A stretch of 64,000 nucleotides of DNA from JANSWY01 sp965267245 (GTDB lineage Bacteria > Bacteroidota > Bacteroidia > Cytophagales > Cyclobacteriaceae): positions 2,232,001-2,296,000 of the forward strand of contig OZ253939.1 of NCBI GenBank assembly GCA_965267245.1, in the 5' to 3' direction. Of the stretch, positions 8,965 to 15,925 are shown piece by piece. The notes under the pieces are model-generated. The model saw nothing but the letters and a program-made list of their open reading frames with translations, was not told where the DNA came from and did not search any database. Within the stretch, counting starts at the first letter, position 1. Each line of letters starts with the position of its first letter. The position numbers and the translations under genes were made by a program.

Positions 8965-10994
8965 GGCAAATATTAAGAATTTCATTCCTGATCCTCATTG
9001 GTCACACCCTCTTTGCTCAGGAAGTAGAACTTGATCTTGAGCATTTTGCGGAGCAATTATTTCAGATTCAATCAGAAGATGTTGCCTATGAAGACTTGTA
9101 TGAATCACTTCTAATGTATTATACTAACCCATTAAACTTAAATAGTGCATCAACTGAAGAATTATATACACTTTATATGCTCTCCCCCTCGCAGTTGAGA
9201 AATTTAACTACTTACCTTGAACAAAATGGTAAATTGTTAAGTGTGTACGAGCTCCAGGCTATCCCTGGATTTGACCTGAATACTATTAAAAACCTTCTAC
9301 CTTTTATCACGGTTGATGAAAGAAAAGTTGCAAACCAACCACTCGTGCAAAGAGTAATTCATGAAGAGAATAATTACCTCTTACTACGCTATAACCGATC
9401 TCTGCAAAGGAAGAGAGGATTCAATTTATCTGAGTCAAACCGATATCGAGGTGATCAAAATCACTATTATGGTAGATTTCGAGTAAGTCATAGTAAAGAC
9501 TTTAGTTTTGGGTTCACTTTTGAAAAAGACGCGGGTGAATCTTTTCGTTTAAATAACAAGACCAAAGGTTTCGATTTTTATTCGTTTCACGCTCAAGTAG
9601 AAAACAAGGGGATAATTAAGTCTTTGGTTATTGGTGACTACCAGATACAAACCGGACAGGGCCTGATATATGGTGCTGGTTTTAACGCTGGTAAAGGAGC
9701 TGAAACTATAGCTTCTGTCAAACGAAGTAGTACAGGTATTAAACCATACACTTCAGTCCTGGAGTCAGGTTTTTTTCGTGGTGCAGCAGTTACAATAGGA
9801 AATCAATTAAGCTATACCCTACTCTACTCGAATCTGCGGCAGGACGCTAATATAGCATTAGATACAAGTTACTCGGATCATGAAGTCTATATAACCGGCA
9901 TACAAGCTACTGGCATGCATAGAACAAGCAGTGAATACTTCAATAAAAATCAGGTGAGTGAACAAAACCTTGGAAGTATCCTGGCCTATCGCAAAAGAAA
10001 CTTTCAAATGGAGGGGACACTATTATACTCCAATTTCAATTCTCCTATTCAAAAACGTCCCAATAACTATAATCAATTTGAATTTTCTGGGTCAAGTAAT
10101 TATTTGTATGGATTGAATGCTAATTATTTATGGCAGAACTTTATCTTCTTTTCTGAAGTCGCGCAATCAAAATCAGGTGGAATTGGAGCCATTGCTGGAT
10201 TTGCGGCAAGTCTTTCCAAAATAATAGATGCAAGTGTAGTCATCAGGAACTATGATCGTAATTTCCATTCATTCTATGGTAATGGATTTGGAGAGAACTC
10301 CAGAAACATAAACGAAAAAGGTATTTATTGGGGAATTAAAATTAAACCAGGTAAGCAATATTTTTTCACTGCTTATTTCGACAATTTCAGTTTCCCCTGG
10401 CTAAAATATAGAACTGAAGCGCCTTCACAAGGTCATGAATTTCTAGTTCGGGCTAACTACAGACCATATAGAAATATATTAATCTATGCTCAAATCCGGC
10501 AGGAAGTAAAACAAAGGACTATTGCTGATCAAAGTAACCTGAATGTACTCATTGACATCAAAAAGAGCAATTACCTTGTAAATTTAGACTTCAAAGTCAA
10601 CCAGTTTATTGCGATGAGAAGCAGAGTTCAATGGAGTAGCTTTCATGGCCCAGAAGAAATAACACACGGTATGACTATTGTTCAGGATGTAAATGTCAAA
10701 TACAAGAAGTTTAAATTGAGTACTCGTGTAGCCTTATTTGAAACTGATGACTTTGAGAACCGGCAATACATTTATGAAAGAAACGTACGCTATTCATTTT
10801 CAATTCCTTCCTATAATGGATCTGGAATACGTACATACCTGGTAGGACAATTTAAACCCACTAAATCATTCACCATCCAGGCTAAATATGGCCAGTACGT
10901 ATTCCCAAATGAAACATCAACTGGCTCAGGAAATGAAATGATTTCTGGGAAAAAGAGTTCTTCGGTTACTATTCAGGTCATAAATTCATTTTAA
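8961..10994 (+). CDS. Helix-hairpin-helix domain outer-membrane beta-barrel
   Basis: 677 residues with a signal peptide (to TLFAQ). An N-terminal region at about residues 57-116 resembles the ComEA-type helix-hairpin-helix: PLNLNSASTEELYTLYML, then a second helix, then LLSVYELQAIPGFDLNTIKNLLPFI. About 550 residues rich in alternating beta strands, aromatics and short turns follow, suggesting a large outer-membrane barrel with a periplasmic HHH unit. HHH motifs usually bind DNA without sequence preference, but here the role is unknown. The gene starts inside the stop of the barrel gene at 8152, so the two gene products are probably partners. Proteins of this architecture occur in Bacteroidota as hypothetical proteins. 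Confidence 0.75.
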   Translation: MRQILRISFLILIGHTLFAQEVELDLEHFAEQLFQIQSEDVAYEDLYESLLMYYTNPLNLNSASTEELYTLYMLSPSQLRNLTTYLEQNGKLLSVYELQAIPGFDLNTIKNLLPFITVDERKVANQPLVQRVIHEENNYLLLRYNRSLQRKRGFNLSESNRYRGDQNHYYGRFRVSHSKDFSFGFTFEKDAGESFRLNNKTKGFDFYSFHAQVENKGIIKSLVIGDYQIQTGQGLIYGAGFNAGKGAETIASVKRSSTGIKPYTSVLESGFFRGAAVTIGNQLSYTLLYSNLRQDANIALDTSYSDHEVYITGIQATGMHRTSSEYFNKNQVSEQNLGSILAYRKRNFQMEGTLLYSNFNSPIQKRPNNYNQFEFSGSSNYLYGLNANYLWQNFIFFSEVAQSKSGGIGAIAGFAASLSKIIDASVVIRNYDRNFHSFYGNGFGENSRNINEKGIYWGIKIKPGKQYFFTAYFDNFSFPWLKYRTEAPSQGHEFLVRANYRPYRNILIYAQIRQEVKQRTIADQSNLNVLIDIKKSNYLVNLDFKVNQFIAMRSRVQWSSFHGPEEITHGMTIVQDVNVKYKKFKLSTRVALFETDDFENRQYIYERNVRYSFSIPSYNGSGIRTYLVGQFKPTKSFTIQAKYGQYVFPNETSTGSGNEMISGKKSSSVTIQVINSF

Positions 10995-11009
10995 TGTAAC
11001 TACATATAA

Positions 11010-11027
11010 TGTATGTACGTACATACA
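11010..11027. promoter_or_regulatory. Perfect 18-bp palindrome, candidate operator
   Basis: TGTATGTACGTACATACA is a perfect inverted repeat lying 3 bp before the nitroreductase ATG at 11031. A second imperfect repeat (TACAT-ATA-ATGTA, 11001-11013) overlaps its left edge. The position over the translation start region suits a repressor operator; the regulator is not in this window. Confidence 0.6.
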
Positions 11028-11030
11028 AAC

Positions 11031-11642
11031 ATGAATGTAATAGAAGAAATAAAAACAAATAAAATAGCCAATACCGAGTATCCAATTAATGAGCTGATCG
11101 CCAAACGTTGGAGCACGAGGGCGTTTGATCCTGATCGGGTGATTGAAAGTAATACCCTAATGTCATTATTTGAAGCTGCCAGGTGGAGCCCTTCAGCATA
11201 TAATGAGCAACCATGGAGGTTTATATATGGAGTGAAAAGGACAGAAAGTTACGACATGATATTTCAGGCAGTTAATGAATGGAATCAGAAATGGGTGAAA
11301 AATGCCCCTGTATTGACTCTTGTGATTGCTAAACGTGATTTACAAAATGGCAATATCAACAAGCACAGCTGGCATGATACTGGCTTAGCAGTAGCCAATT
11401 TGAGTCTTCAAGCAACGGAATTGGGTATTTATGTACATCAGATGGGAGGTATTTATCCTGATAAAGCCCGGGAATTATTTAGAATTCCAGAAAACTTTGA
11501 TGTAGTATCCATCATTGCACTGGGATATCGTGAAGAGAATGATGAACTTGATCCGGGAATAGCTGCTGGTGAAAATGCTTCCAGAAATAGAAAGCCCGTG
11601 AATCAAATTGCATTTGAAGGCATTTGGAAAGAATTAAATTAA
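11031..11642 (+). CDS. Nitroreductase family protein
   Basis: FMN-dependent oxidoreductase of the nitroreductase family, cytosolic, using NAD(P)H to reduce nitro, quinone or similar compounds; the natural substrate cannot be told. The 203-residue product contains the FMN-phosphate contact RWSTRAFDPDR, the ARWSPSAYNEQPWRFI segment, and IIALGYRE near the C-terminus. The ATG at 11031 is preferred over the ATG at 11013, which lies inside the palindrome. It is followed after 24 bp by the pirin gene. Pairing of nitroreductase and pirin genes suggests a shared response to electrophile or redox stress (inference). Confidence 0.88.
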   Translation: MNVIEEIKTNKIANTEYPINELIAKRWSTRAFDPDRVIESNTLMSLFEAARWSPSAYNEQPWRFIYGVKRTESYDMIFQAVNEWNQKWVKNAPVLTLVIAKRDLQNGNINKHSWHDTGLAVANLSLQATELGIYVHQMGGIYPDKARELFRIPENFDVVSIIALGYREENDELDPGIAAGENASRNRKPVNQIAFEGIWKELN

Positions 11643-11655
11643 CAATTAGAAAGAG

Positions 11656-11660
11656 AGGAG
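11656..11660 (+). promoter_or_regulatory. Shine-Dalgarno sequence before pirin gene
   Basis: AGGAG within AGAGAGGAGAATAAA, six bases before the ATG at 11667. A clear Shine-Dalgarno is uncommon in Bacteroidota and stands out from the neighbouring genes, which lack one. Confidence 0.55.
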
Positions 11661-11666
11661 AATAAA

Positions 11667-12383
11667 ATGAAAACGGTATTGCATAAAGCTGACACTAGAG
11701 GAACAGCCTTTTTTGGATGGTTGCACAGCCGACACACATTTAGTTTCGGACACTATTATGATCCGGACAGAGTGCATTTTGGTGCTTTAAGAGTACTAAA
11801 TGATGACATTGTAAAAGGTGGGCAGGGTTTCGGAACCCATCCACATGATAATATGGAAATAGTATCAATTCCATTGAAAGGGGACCTGGAACACAAGGAT
11901 AACACTGGCACCACAGAAGTTATCAAATCAGGTGATGTCCAAATAATGTCAGCAGGATCTGGAATTACGCACTCAGAATACAATCACAGTGCTACAGAAG
12001 ATGTTAACTTTCTTCAGATTTGGGTGCTCCCTGAGAAAAGAAATATCACTCCACGATATGATCAAAAAACATACACTGTGGAGGATATCAAGAACAATTG
12101 GCAAACAGTGGTGGCACCAGATCATAGTGACGCCCTCTGGATTAACCAAAGATCATGGTTTACAATTGGTTATCATGAGAACAATCAAATCCCCGATTAC
12201 CGGTTGAAAGAACAAGGAAACGGGGTATATGTATTTGTAATAGAGGGTGAAGTTGAAGTTAATGGTATTGCTATCTCTCAAAGAGACGGATTAGGAGTTT
12301 GGGAAACCAATAATTTAGAATTTAATAGTGAAGGAGAGACCAAAATATTGCTTATTGAGGTTCCTATGCTCTCGCTACAATAA
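11667..12383 (+). CDS. Pirin family protein
   Basis: Bicupin of the pirin family, 238 residues. The N-terminal cupin has the metal-binding set His-x-His...Glu...His in FGTHPHDNMEIVSIPLKG and GSGITHSEYNHS. The segment FFGWLHSRHTFSFGHYYDPDRVHFGALRVLNDD is the typical family opening. Some bacterial pirins have quercetin 2,3-dioxygenase activity; others bind enzymes or respond to oxidative stress, so the exact role is open. It lies 24 bp behind the nitroreductase and is preceded by an AGGAG ribosome-binding site. A strong hairpin follows 20 bp after the stop. Confidence 0.92.
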   Translation: MKTVLHKADTRGTAFFGWLHSRHTFSFGHYYDPDRVHFGALRVLNDDIVKGGQGFGTHPHDNMEIVSIPLKGDLEHKDNTGTTEVIKSGDVQIMSAGSGITHSEYNHSATEDVNFLQIWVLPEKRNITPRYDQKTYTVEDIKNNWQTVVAPDHSDALWINQRSWFTIGYHENNQIPDYRLKEQGNGVYVFVIEGEVEVNGIAISQRDGLGVWETNNLEFNSEGETKILLIEVPMLSLQ

Positions 12384-12404
12384 AAATCAATTTAACTCAT
12401 TAAT

Positions 12405-12449
12405 TAAAATAGATAATTCCCTCCAACTTTGAGGGAATTATCTATTTTA
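12405..12449. terminator. Strong bidirectional terminator hairpin
   Basis: A 19-bp perfect stem (left arm 12405-12423, TAAAATAGATAATTCCCTC; right arm 12431-12449) with a 7-base loop. T-rich bases at the end of the right arm and A-rich bases at the start of the left arm let it work in both directions. It ends the nitroreductase-pirin unit; the next gene starts 8 bp after it. Confidence 0.85.
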
Positions 12450-12456
12450 GGATATA

Positions 12457-13920
12457 ATGAGGTATATGCAGTACATCACAATCATACTTTTACTCTTTCC
12501 GATACTGTCTTTTTCTCAAGGTAGGACAAAAACAATTGAATTTGAACCATCCAGCATAATCAATGATATTGATTTTCAGACACTTAAGAGAGAAGGAAGA
12601 GTCACACCAATTTTCAATGTAGACTCATCTGAGTTTGTGATTTTCCTTTCAACAAGTTCGTCAGTGACTGCCGTTTTGTTAGACAATAAACTGAATACCT
12701 TAAATATCATAGAGTCTGAGCTTCCCAAATCGAGGGAATTAAATATTTTGGATGGTGGATTTTATGCCAATGATAATTACTATGCAATTCTAACAGATAA
12801 TAAAAGGTCAAATTTCTCAGCTCTCAGATTAGATTTCAGCTCAGGAGAAATTTTTGGTTCTGATCTTCAATTATATCTGAAAAAAGAAAAATATCTTCAT
12901 TCACTTTCAGTTGGGGATTACTATTATATTATATCAATTCCTATCTATAGTTCAATAATCAATGTCAGAAGAATAAATAGCCAATTAAGAGTTCGAAAGA
13001 ATAGTTACGATTTCAGTGATGTTTCTTTTGATAGCACTAACCCCAAATTATACAGTGAGGTAAATGAGTATATTTTTAAAGGAAACCAGCGATTGGCAAG
13101 AATTACATATGACAATCCCACTACATTATTTGCTGCATCGAGCTACTTTAAGATTTTTTCTGATCAACAAAAAGTTAGATTTACCCTGGATCATGTGATA
13201 GGCACAACCACAATTCTAGAAATTGAATTAAACAGCAAACTCTTCCAATCTTATCAGGTGCAGGCACCCGAATATGTCCTTAAAAGGGGGTATTCATATA
13301 CTTCCAACTCATATTTATGGAATGACTTACTGATCAATTTTATTGTTGGGGATGAGAGTGTGGAAGTTGTGGCAAAAGATATTACAACAGGAGATATTGT
13401 TGGTCAAATTATCAGAAGTAAAAATGAGCGATTTGACATTCTGAATCAATCTTTAATAGTAGATGGAGAATCTGGTTACTATGACAATATTAGGGTTAAA
13501 GAATTCCTTAACTTGATTGAAGGAAGAAAGATTGGTGTGTTTATCAATAAACTTGATGACAATAAATTATTGCTAGGTTTTGGTGCGGCTCAAAAACCTG
13601 ACCTTGATTTCTCAGAACAAGTCATGGAAAGCATCGGTTTAGACCGAATCGATGAAAAGTTCCCTACATCTTATCAGGCATATAAAGGTAACATCTTGTC
13701 TAAATCAACTCTTGCAGTTGCTCTATTGAATGAATCCTTTGAGCTCATTGAAGGTGAGATACCATATCTTATTTATGATCGATTGGATGACTACAAAGAA
13801 AGAGAATTGAATGGTCTGGAAGTAATGGAAGTCATTTTCCGAATTGGCACCTCCTATTATCACGGTAGTTACTACCCTGACAATAGGAAGTATACTATTG
13901 TAGAATTTCCATTAAATTAA
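12457..13920 (+). CDS. Exported protein of unknown function
   Basis: 487 residues with a clear signal peptide (MRYMQYITIILLLFPILSFSQ, cleavage probably after SFSQ). The mature part is rich in Ile, Asp, Ser and Tyr with many predicted beta strands. It carries no family motif I recognise, no lipobox, no transmembrane segment after the signal and no T9SS C-terminal domain. Repeated SSYFKIF / NSYLWND / GESGYYDN segments could reflect a beta-propeller-like fold, but this is a guess. It starts directly after a strong terminator and converges with the arrestin-like gene one base after its stop, so it is probably monocistronic. Confidence 0.7.
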   Translation: MRYMQYITIILLLFPILSFSQGRTKTIEFEPSSIINDIDFQTLKREGRVTPIFNVDSSEFVIFLSTSSSVTAVLLDNKLNTLNIIESELPKSRELNILDGGFYANDNYYAILTDNKRSNFSALRLDFSSGEIFGSDLQLYLKKEKYLHSLSVGDYYYIISIPIYSSIINVRRINSQLRVRKNSYDFSDVSFDSTNPKLYSEVNEYIFKGNQRLARITYDNPTTLFAASSYFKIFSDQQKVRFTLDHVIGTTTILEIELNSKLFQSYQVQAPEYVLKRGYSYTSNSYLWNDLLINFIVGDESVEVVAKDITTGDIVGQIIRSKNERFDILNQSLIVDGESGYYDNIRVKEFLNLIEGRKIGVFINKLDDNKLLLGFGAAQKPDLDFSEQVMESIGLDRIDEKFPTSYQAYKGNILSKSTLAVALLNESFELIEGEIPYLIYDRLDDYKERELNGLEVMEVIFRIGTSYYHGSYYPDNRKYTIVEFPLN

Positions 13921-13921
13921 T

Positions 13922-14407
13922 TTAGAAATAAACATACATTGGTATCCACCCGCTATCTGGATCATTGCCACTCATATCCAGACCGGCAAAAACTTCCCAT
14001 TCATGTCTGGCATTTTGCCCATGATAAGTTCCATTGGATTCTTCAGGAAGCTCAATTTCCGCTGTCCATTCATAGTGTTCATTAGCATTCAGAGTTTGTT
14101 CGCCTGCAATTATTTGTTCTCCGGAATGGTATGTCTCTACAGTATTTCTTACATCCTCAGTGTACCTACGAACATTTCCACCTTCGTCGCGTGCTAAATC
14201 CACATCTCGGGCAATAACTTCCTCTATTGCTCTTACTTTAATATAGACCTTTCTTACTTTACAATCAGCGTCTTTGATATCACAGTGGACAGTAATTTTA
14301 ATAGGCTTGGAGGCATCAGACCATTCTTCTTCTGTGGAAACAGAAAGCTTGGCGGCTCCTCCTGTAATGAAATTTTTAGCTTGTTTTAATTTATCAAATA
14401 AACCCAT
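13922..14407 (-). CDS. Arrestin/Spo0M-like cytosolic protein
   Basis: 161 residues without signal peptide. The opening MGLFDKLKQAKNFITGGAAKLSVSTEEEWSDASKPIKITVHCDIKDADCKVRKVYIKVRAIEE suggests a beta-sandwich like Spo0M/arrestin-type proteins: a short amphipathic start, then strands with IKITVH and VYIKVRA. The C-terminus has HEWEVFAGLDMSGNDPDSGW. The function of such proteins outside sporulation is unknown. The fold assignment is tentative. It lies two bases after the GNAT acetyltransferase gene on the same strand, so the pair is likely co-transcribed. Confidence 0.6.
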   Translation of the reverse strand: MGLFDKLKQAKNFITGGAAKLSVSTEEEWSDASKPIKITVHCDIKDADCKVRKVYIKVRAIEEVIARDVDLARDEGGNVRRYTEDVRNTVETYHSGEQIIAGEQTLNANEHYEWTAEIELPEESNGTYHGQNARHEWEVFAGLDMSGNDPDSGWIPMYVYF

Positions 14408-14409
14408 AG

Positions 14410-14955
14410 TTATGATTGGTTAAGTGTTAGTTTATAATATTCTGTGGGGTAGGATTCAAGTAAACCCTCTTGAAATTTTTCGAAATTTGTCTTAGTAAGT
14501 ACTTTTTTTGATGTCAGGTTATCGGGATGAACTAATCCGATCAATTCATCAAGTTTTAATGAATTACCATATTCAATCATTGCGTATAGCATTTCAGAAG
14601 CTAACCCCTGCCCCCAGTAATCAGGAAGCAAGGCATAGCCAATCTCCACCTTTCCCTTTTCCAAATAATCAAACTTGACAAGGCCTACAAACGCATTATC
14701 ATTTTTTCTTATTGCCTTATAGAAACCATATAATTTCTTAGAAGAATTGGCATCCAGGACAACCTGGAACTTCTCTTTCGCATTCTTACCATTAAGAGGG
14801 CCCGAACCAATGAATTTCATCACTTCAGGATTTGATATGTAAGATTGGTAATCCTCTAAATCCGCGGAGGTGAATTTTCTATAAAAAAGCCGGTCACTTC
14901 TCAGGGACTTATGAAGACCAATCTTTTTAAACAAGTGGAAAAATGGTTTTCTCAT
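14410..14955 (-). CDS. GNAT acetyltransferase, RimJ/RimL type
   Basis: 181-residue N-acetyltransferase transferring acetyl from acetyl-CoA to an amine, possibly a protein N-terminus or antibiotic. Features typical of the RimJ/RimL branch are LRSDRLFYRKFTSADLEDYQSYISNPEVMKFIG near the start, KVEIGYALLPDYWGQGLASEMLYAMIEYG (motif A with the Q/R-x-x-G-x-G/A CoA loop as GQGLAS) and HPDNLTSKKVLTKTNFEK near the end. The substrate is not predictable. It is the first gene of a two-gene minus-strand unit with the arrestin-like gene. Confidence 0.88.
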   Translation of the reverse strand: MRKPFFHLFKKIGLHKSLRSDRLFYRKFTSADLEDYQSYISNPEVMKFIGSGPLNGKNAKEKFQVVLDANSSKKLYGFYKAIRKNDNAFVGLVKFDYLEKGKVEIGYALLPDYWGQGLASEMLYAMIEYGNSLKLDELIGLVHPDNLTSKKVLTKTNFEKFQEGLLESYPTEYYKLTLNQS

Positions 14956-15052
14956 GGTAATGACAAAATAGCAATATTCATTATTGGGCGCAAATAGAAA
15001 ACAGCGGATTTTTTAACACCGATTATGATCTATTCACATTTTTTCTGAGTTG

Positions 15053-15094
15053 TTCACAAATGTTAACGCATCATTAACTTTCTTTAAGAGTATT
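15053..15094 (+). promoter_or_regulatory. 21-bp-phased repeats upstream of GLPGLI gene
   Basis: TTCACAAATGTTAAC begins at 15053 and TTAACTTTCTTTAAG at 15074, exactly 21 bp apart. ACAAATGTTA (15056-15065) and TCATTAAC (15071-15078), with five bases between them, recur in the same arrangement upstream of the thioredoxin-like gene (20859-20881). Probably a binding region for a shared regulator. Confidence 0.5.
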
Positions 15095-15114
15095 CATAAA
15101 CCCACTACATCCAG

Positions 15115-15142
15115 TTAGGAGTATTCTTGTAAAAACTCCTAA
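15115..15142 (+). promoter_or_regulatory. Promoter -7 element and hairpin before GLPGLI start
   Basis: TATTCTTG at 15122-15129 matches TANNTTTG with one mismatch. It lies in the loop between the inverted arms TTAGGAGT (15115-15122) and ACTCCTAA (15135-15142), which end five bases before the ATG. The same 12-mer AGTATTCTTGTA occurs at 22027-22038 upstream of the FtsX gene. Confidence 0.4.
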
Positions 15143-15147
15143 TTACA

Positions 15148-15918
15148 ATGATAAAATCAATAACACTACTCATTATTACAGTACTCTCGTTACCACTTGC
15201 TGCGCAGGATTTTACACAGGGAAAAGTGGCTTATAACGAGACCATGTTCCTCAACTTAAATTTTGAGGATGATGACAACCCTGAGATGGCCCAGATTCAA
15301 TCTATGCTACCGTCTTCTCAGTCGTATAAAAAAGAATTGCTATTCAAAGATGGTAAGTCAATTTACAGGGACACCAAAGAGGTTCAGGAAGCTCCAAATC
15401 AAACCGTGAATATTGGAGATGAATCCAGTGACATGCAATTGAATCTAGAAATCGCCAGACCTGATAACATTGTTTTCAAAGATTGGAACAAAGAAAAAGT
15501 TATTCAAAAAAGAGATTTCATGGGAAGAGAATTTTTAATCACGGGATTTCCTGAAAACAATTGGAAGATCACAGATGAAGTAAAAGAAATCATTGGTTAC
15601 AAGTGTATAAAAGCTGTTTTAGAAGACAGTGTAGAAACTGTGGCCTGGTACACTTCGGAAATCCCAGTCTTTACAGGTCCTGAATATTTTTACAACCTAC
15701 CTGGACTCGTACTTGAATTGAGCATGAATGATGGTGAAAGAGTAATCAGTGCTACTGAAATCACATTCGAAGAAGTTGAAGAATCGATAGTAGCTCCGGC
15801 TAAAGGAAAGAGAGTATCAAGAGAGGAATTCATAGTTATCGCGGATAAGAAATTGAAAGAAATGCAAGCAGTGCATGGCGGTAGTGGTAGAATGATCATG
15901 ATACGCGAAGAAAACTAA
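15148..15918 (+). CDS. GLPGLI family protein
   Basis: 256-residue exported protein. A signal peptide (to LPLAAQ) is followed by the domain typical of the Bacteroidota GLPGLI family: YNETMF, a region with KELLFKDGKSIY, IIGYKCIKA, VAWYTSEIPVFTGPEYFYNLPGLVLEL (the GLPGLI signature reads NLPGLVLEL) and a charged tail. The function is unknown; the gene is commonly paired with a TonB-receptor-like barrel, as here, where the next gene begins 7 bp downstream. The upstream region has 21-bp-phased repeats and a hairpin beside the start codon. Confidence 0.92.
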   Translation: MIKSITLLIITVLSLPLAAQDFTQGKVAYNETMFLNLNFEDDDNPEMAQIQSMLPSSQSYKKELLFKDGKSIYRDTKEVQEAPNQTVNIGDESSDMQLNLEIARPDNIVFKDWNKEKVIQKRDFMGREFLITGFPENNWKITDEVKEIIGYKCIKAVLEDSVETVAWYTSEIPVFTGPEYFYNLPGLVLELSMNDGERVISATEITFEEVEESIVAPAKGKRVSREEFIVIADKKLKEMQAVHGGSGRMIMIREEN

Positions 15919-15925
15919 CTCAAAA

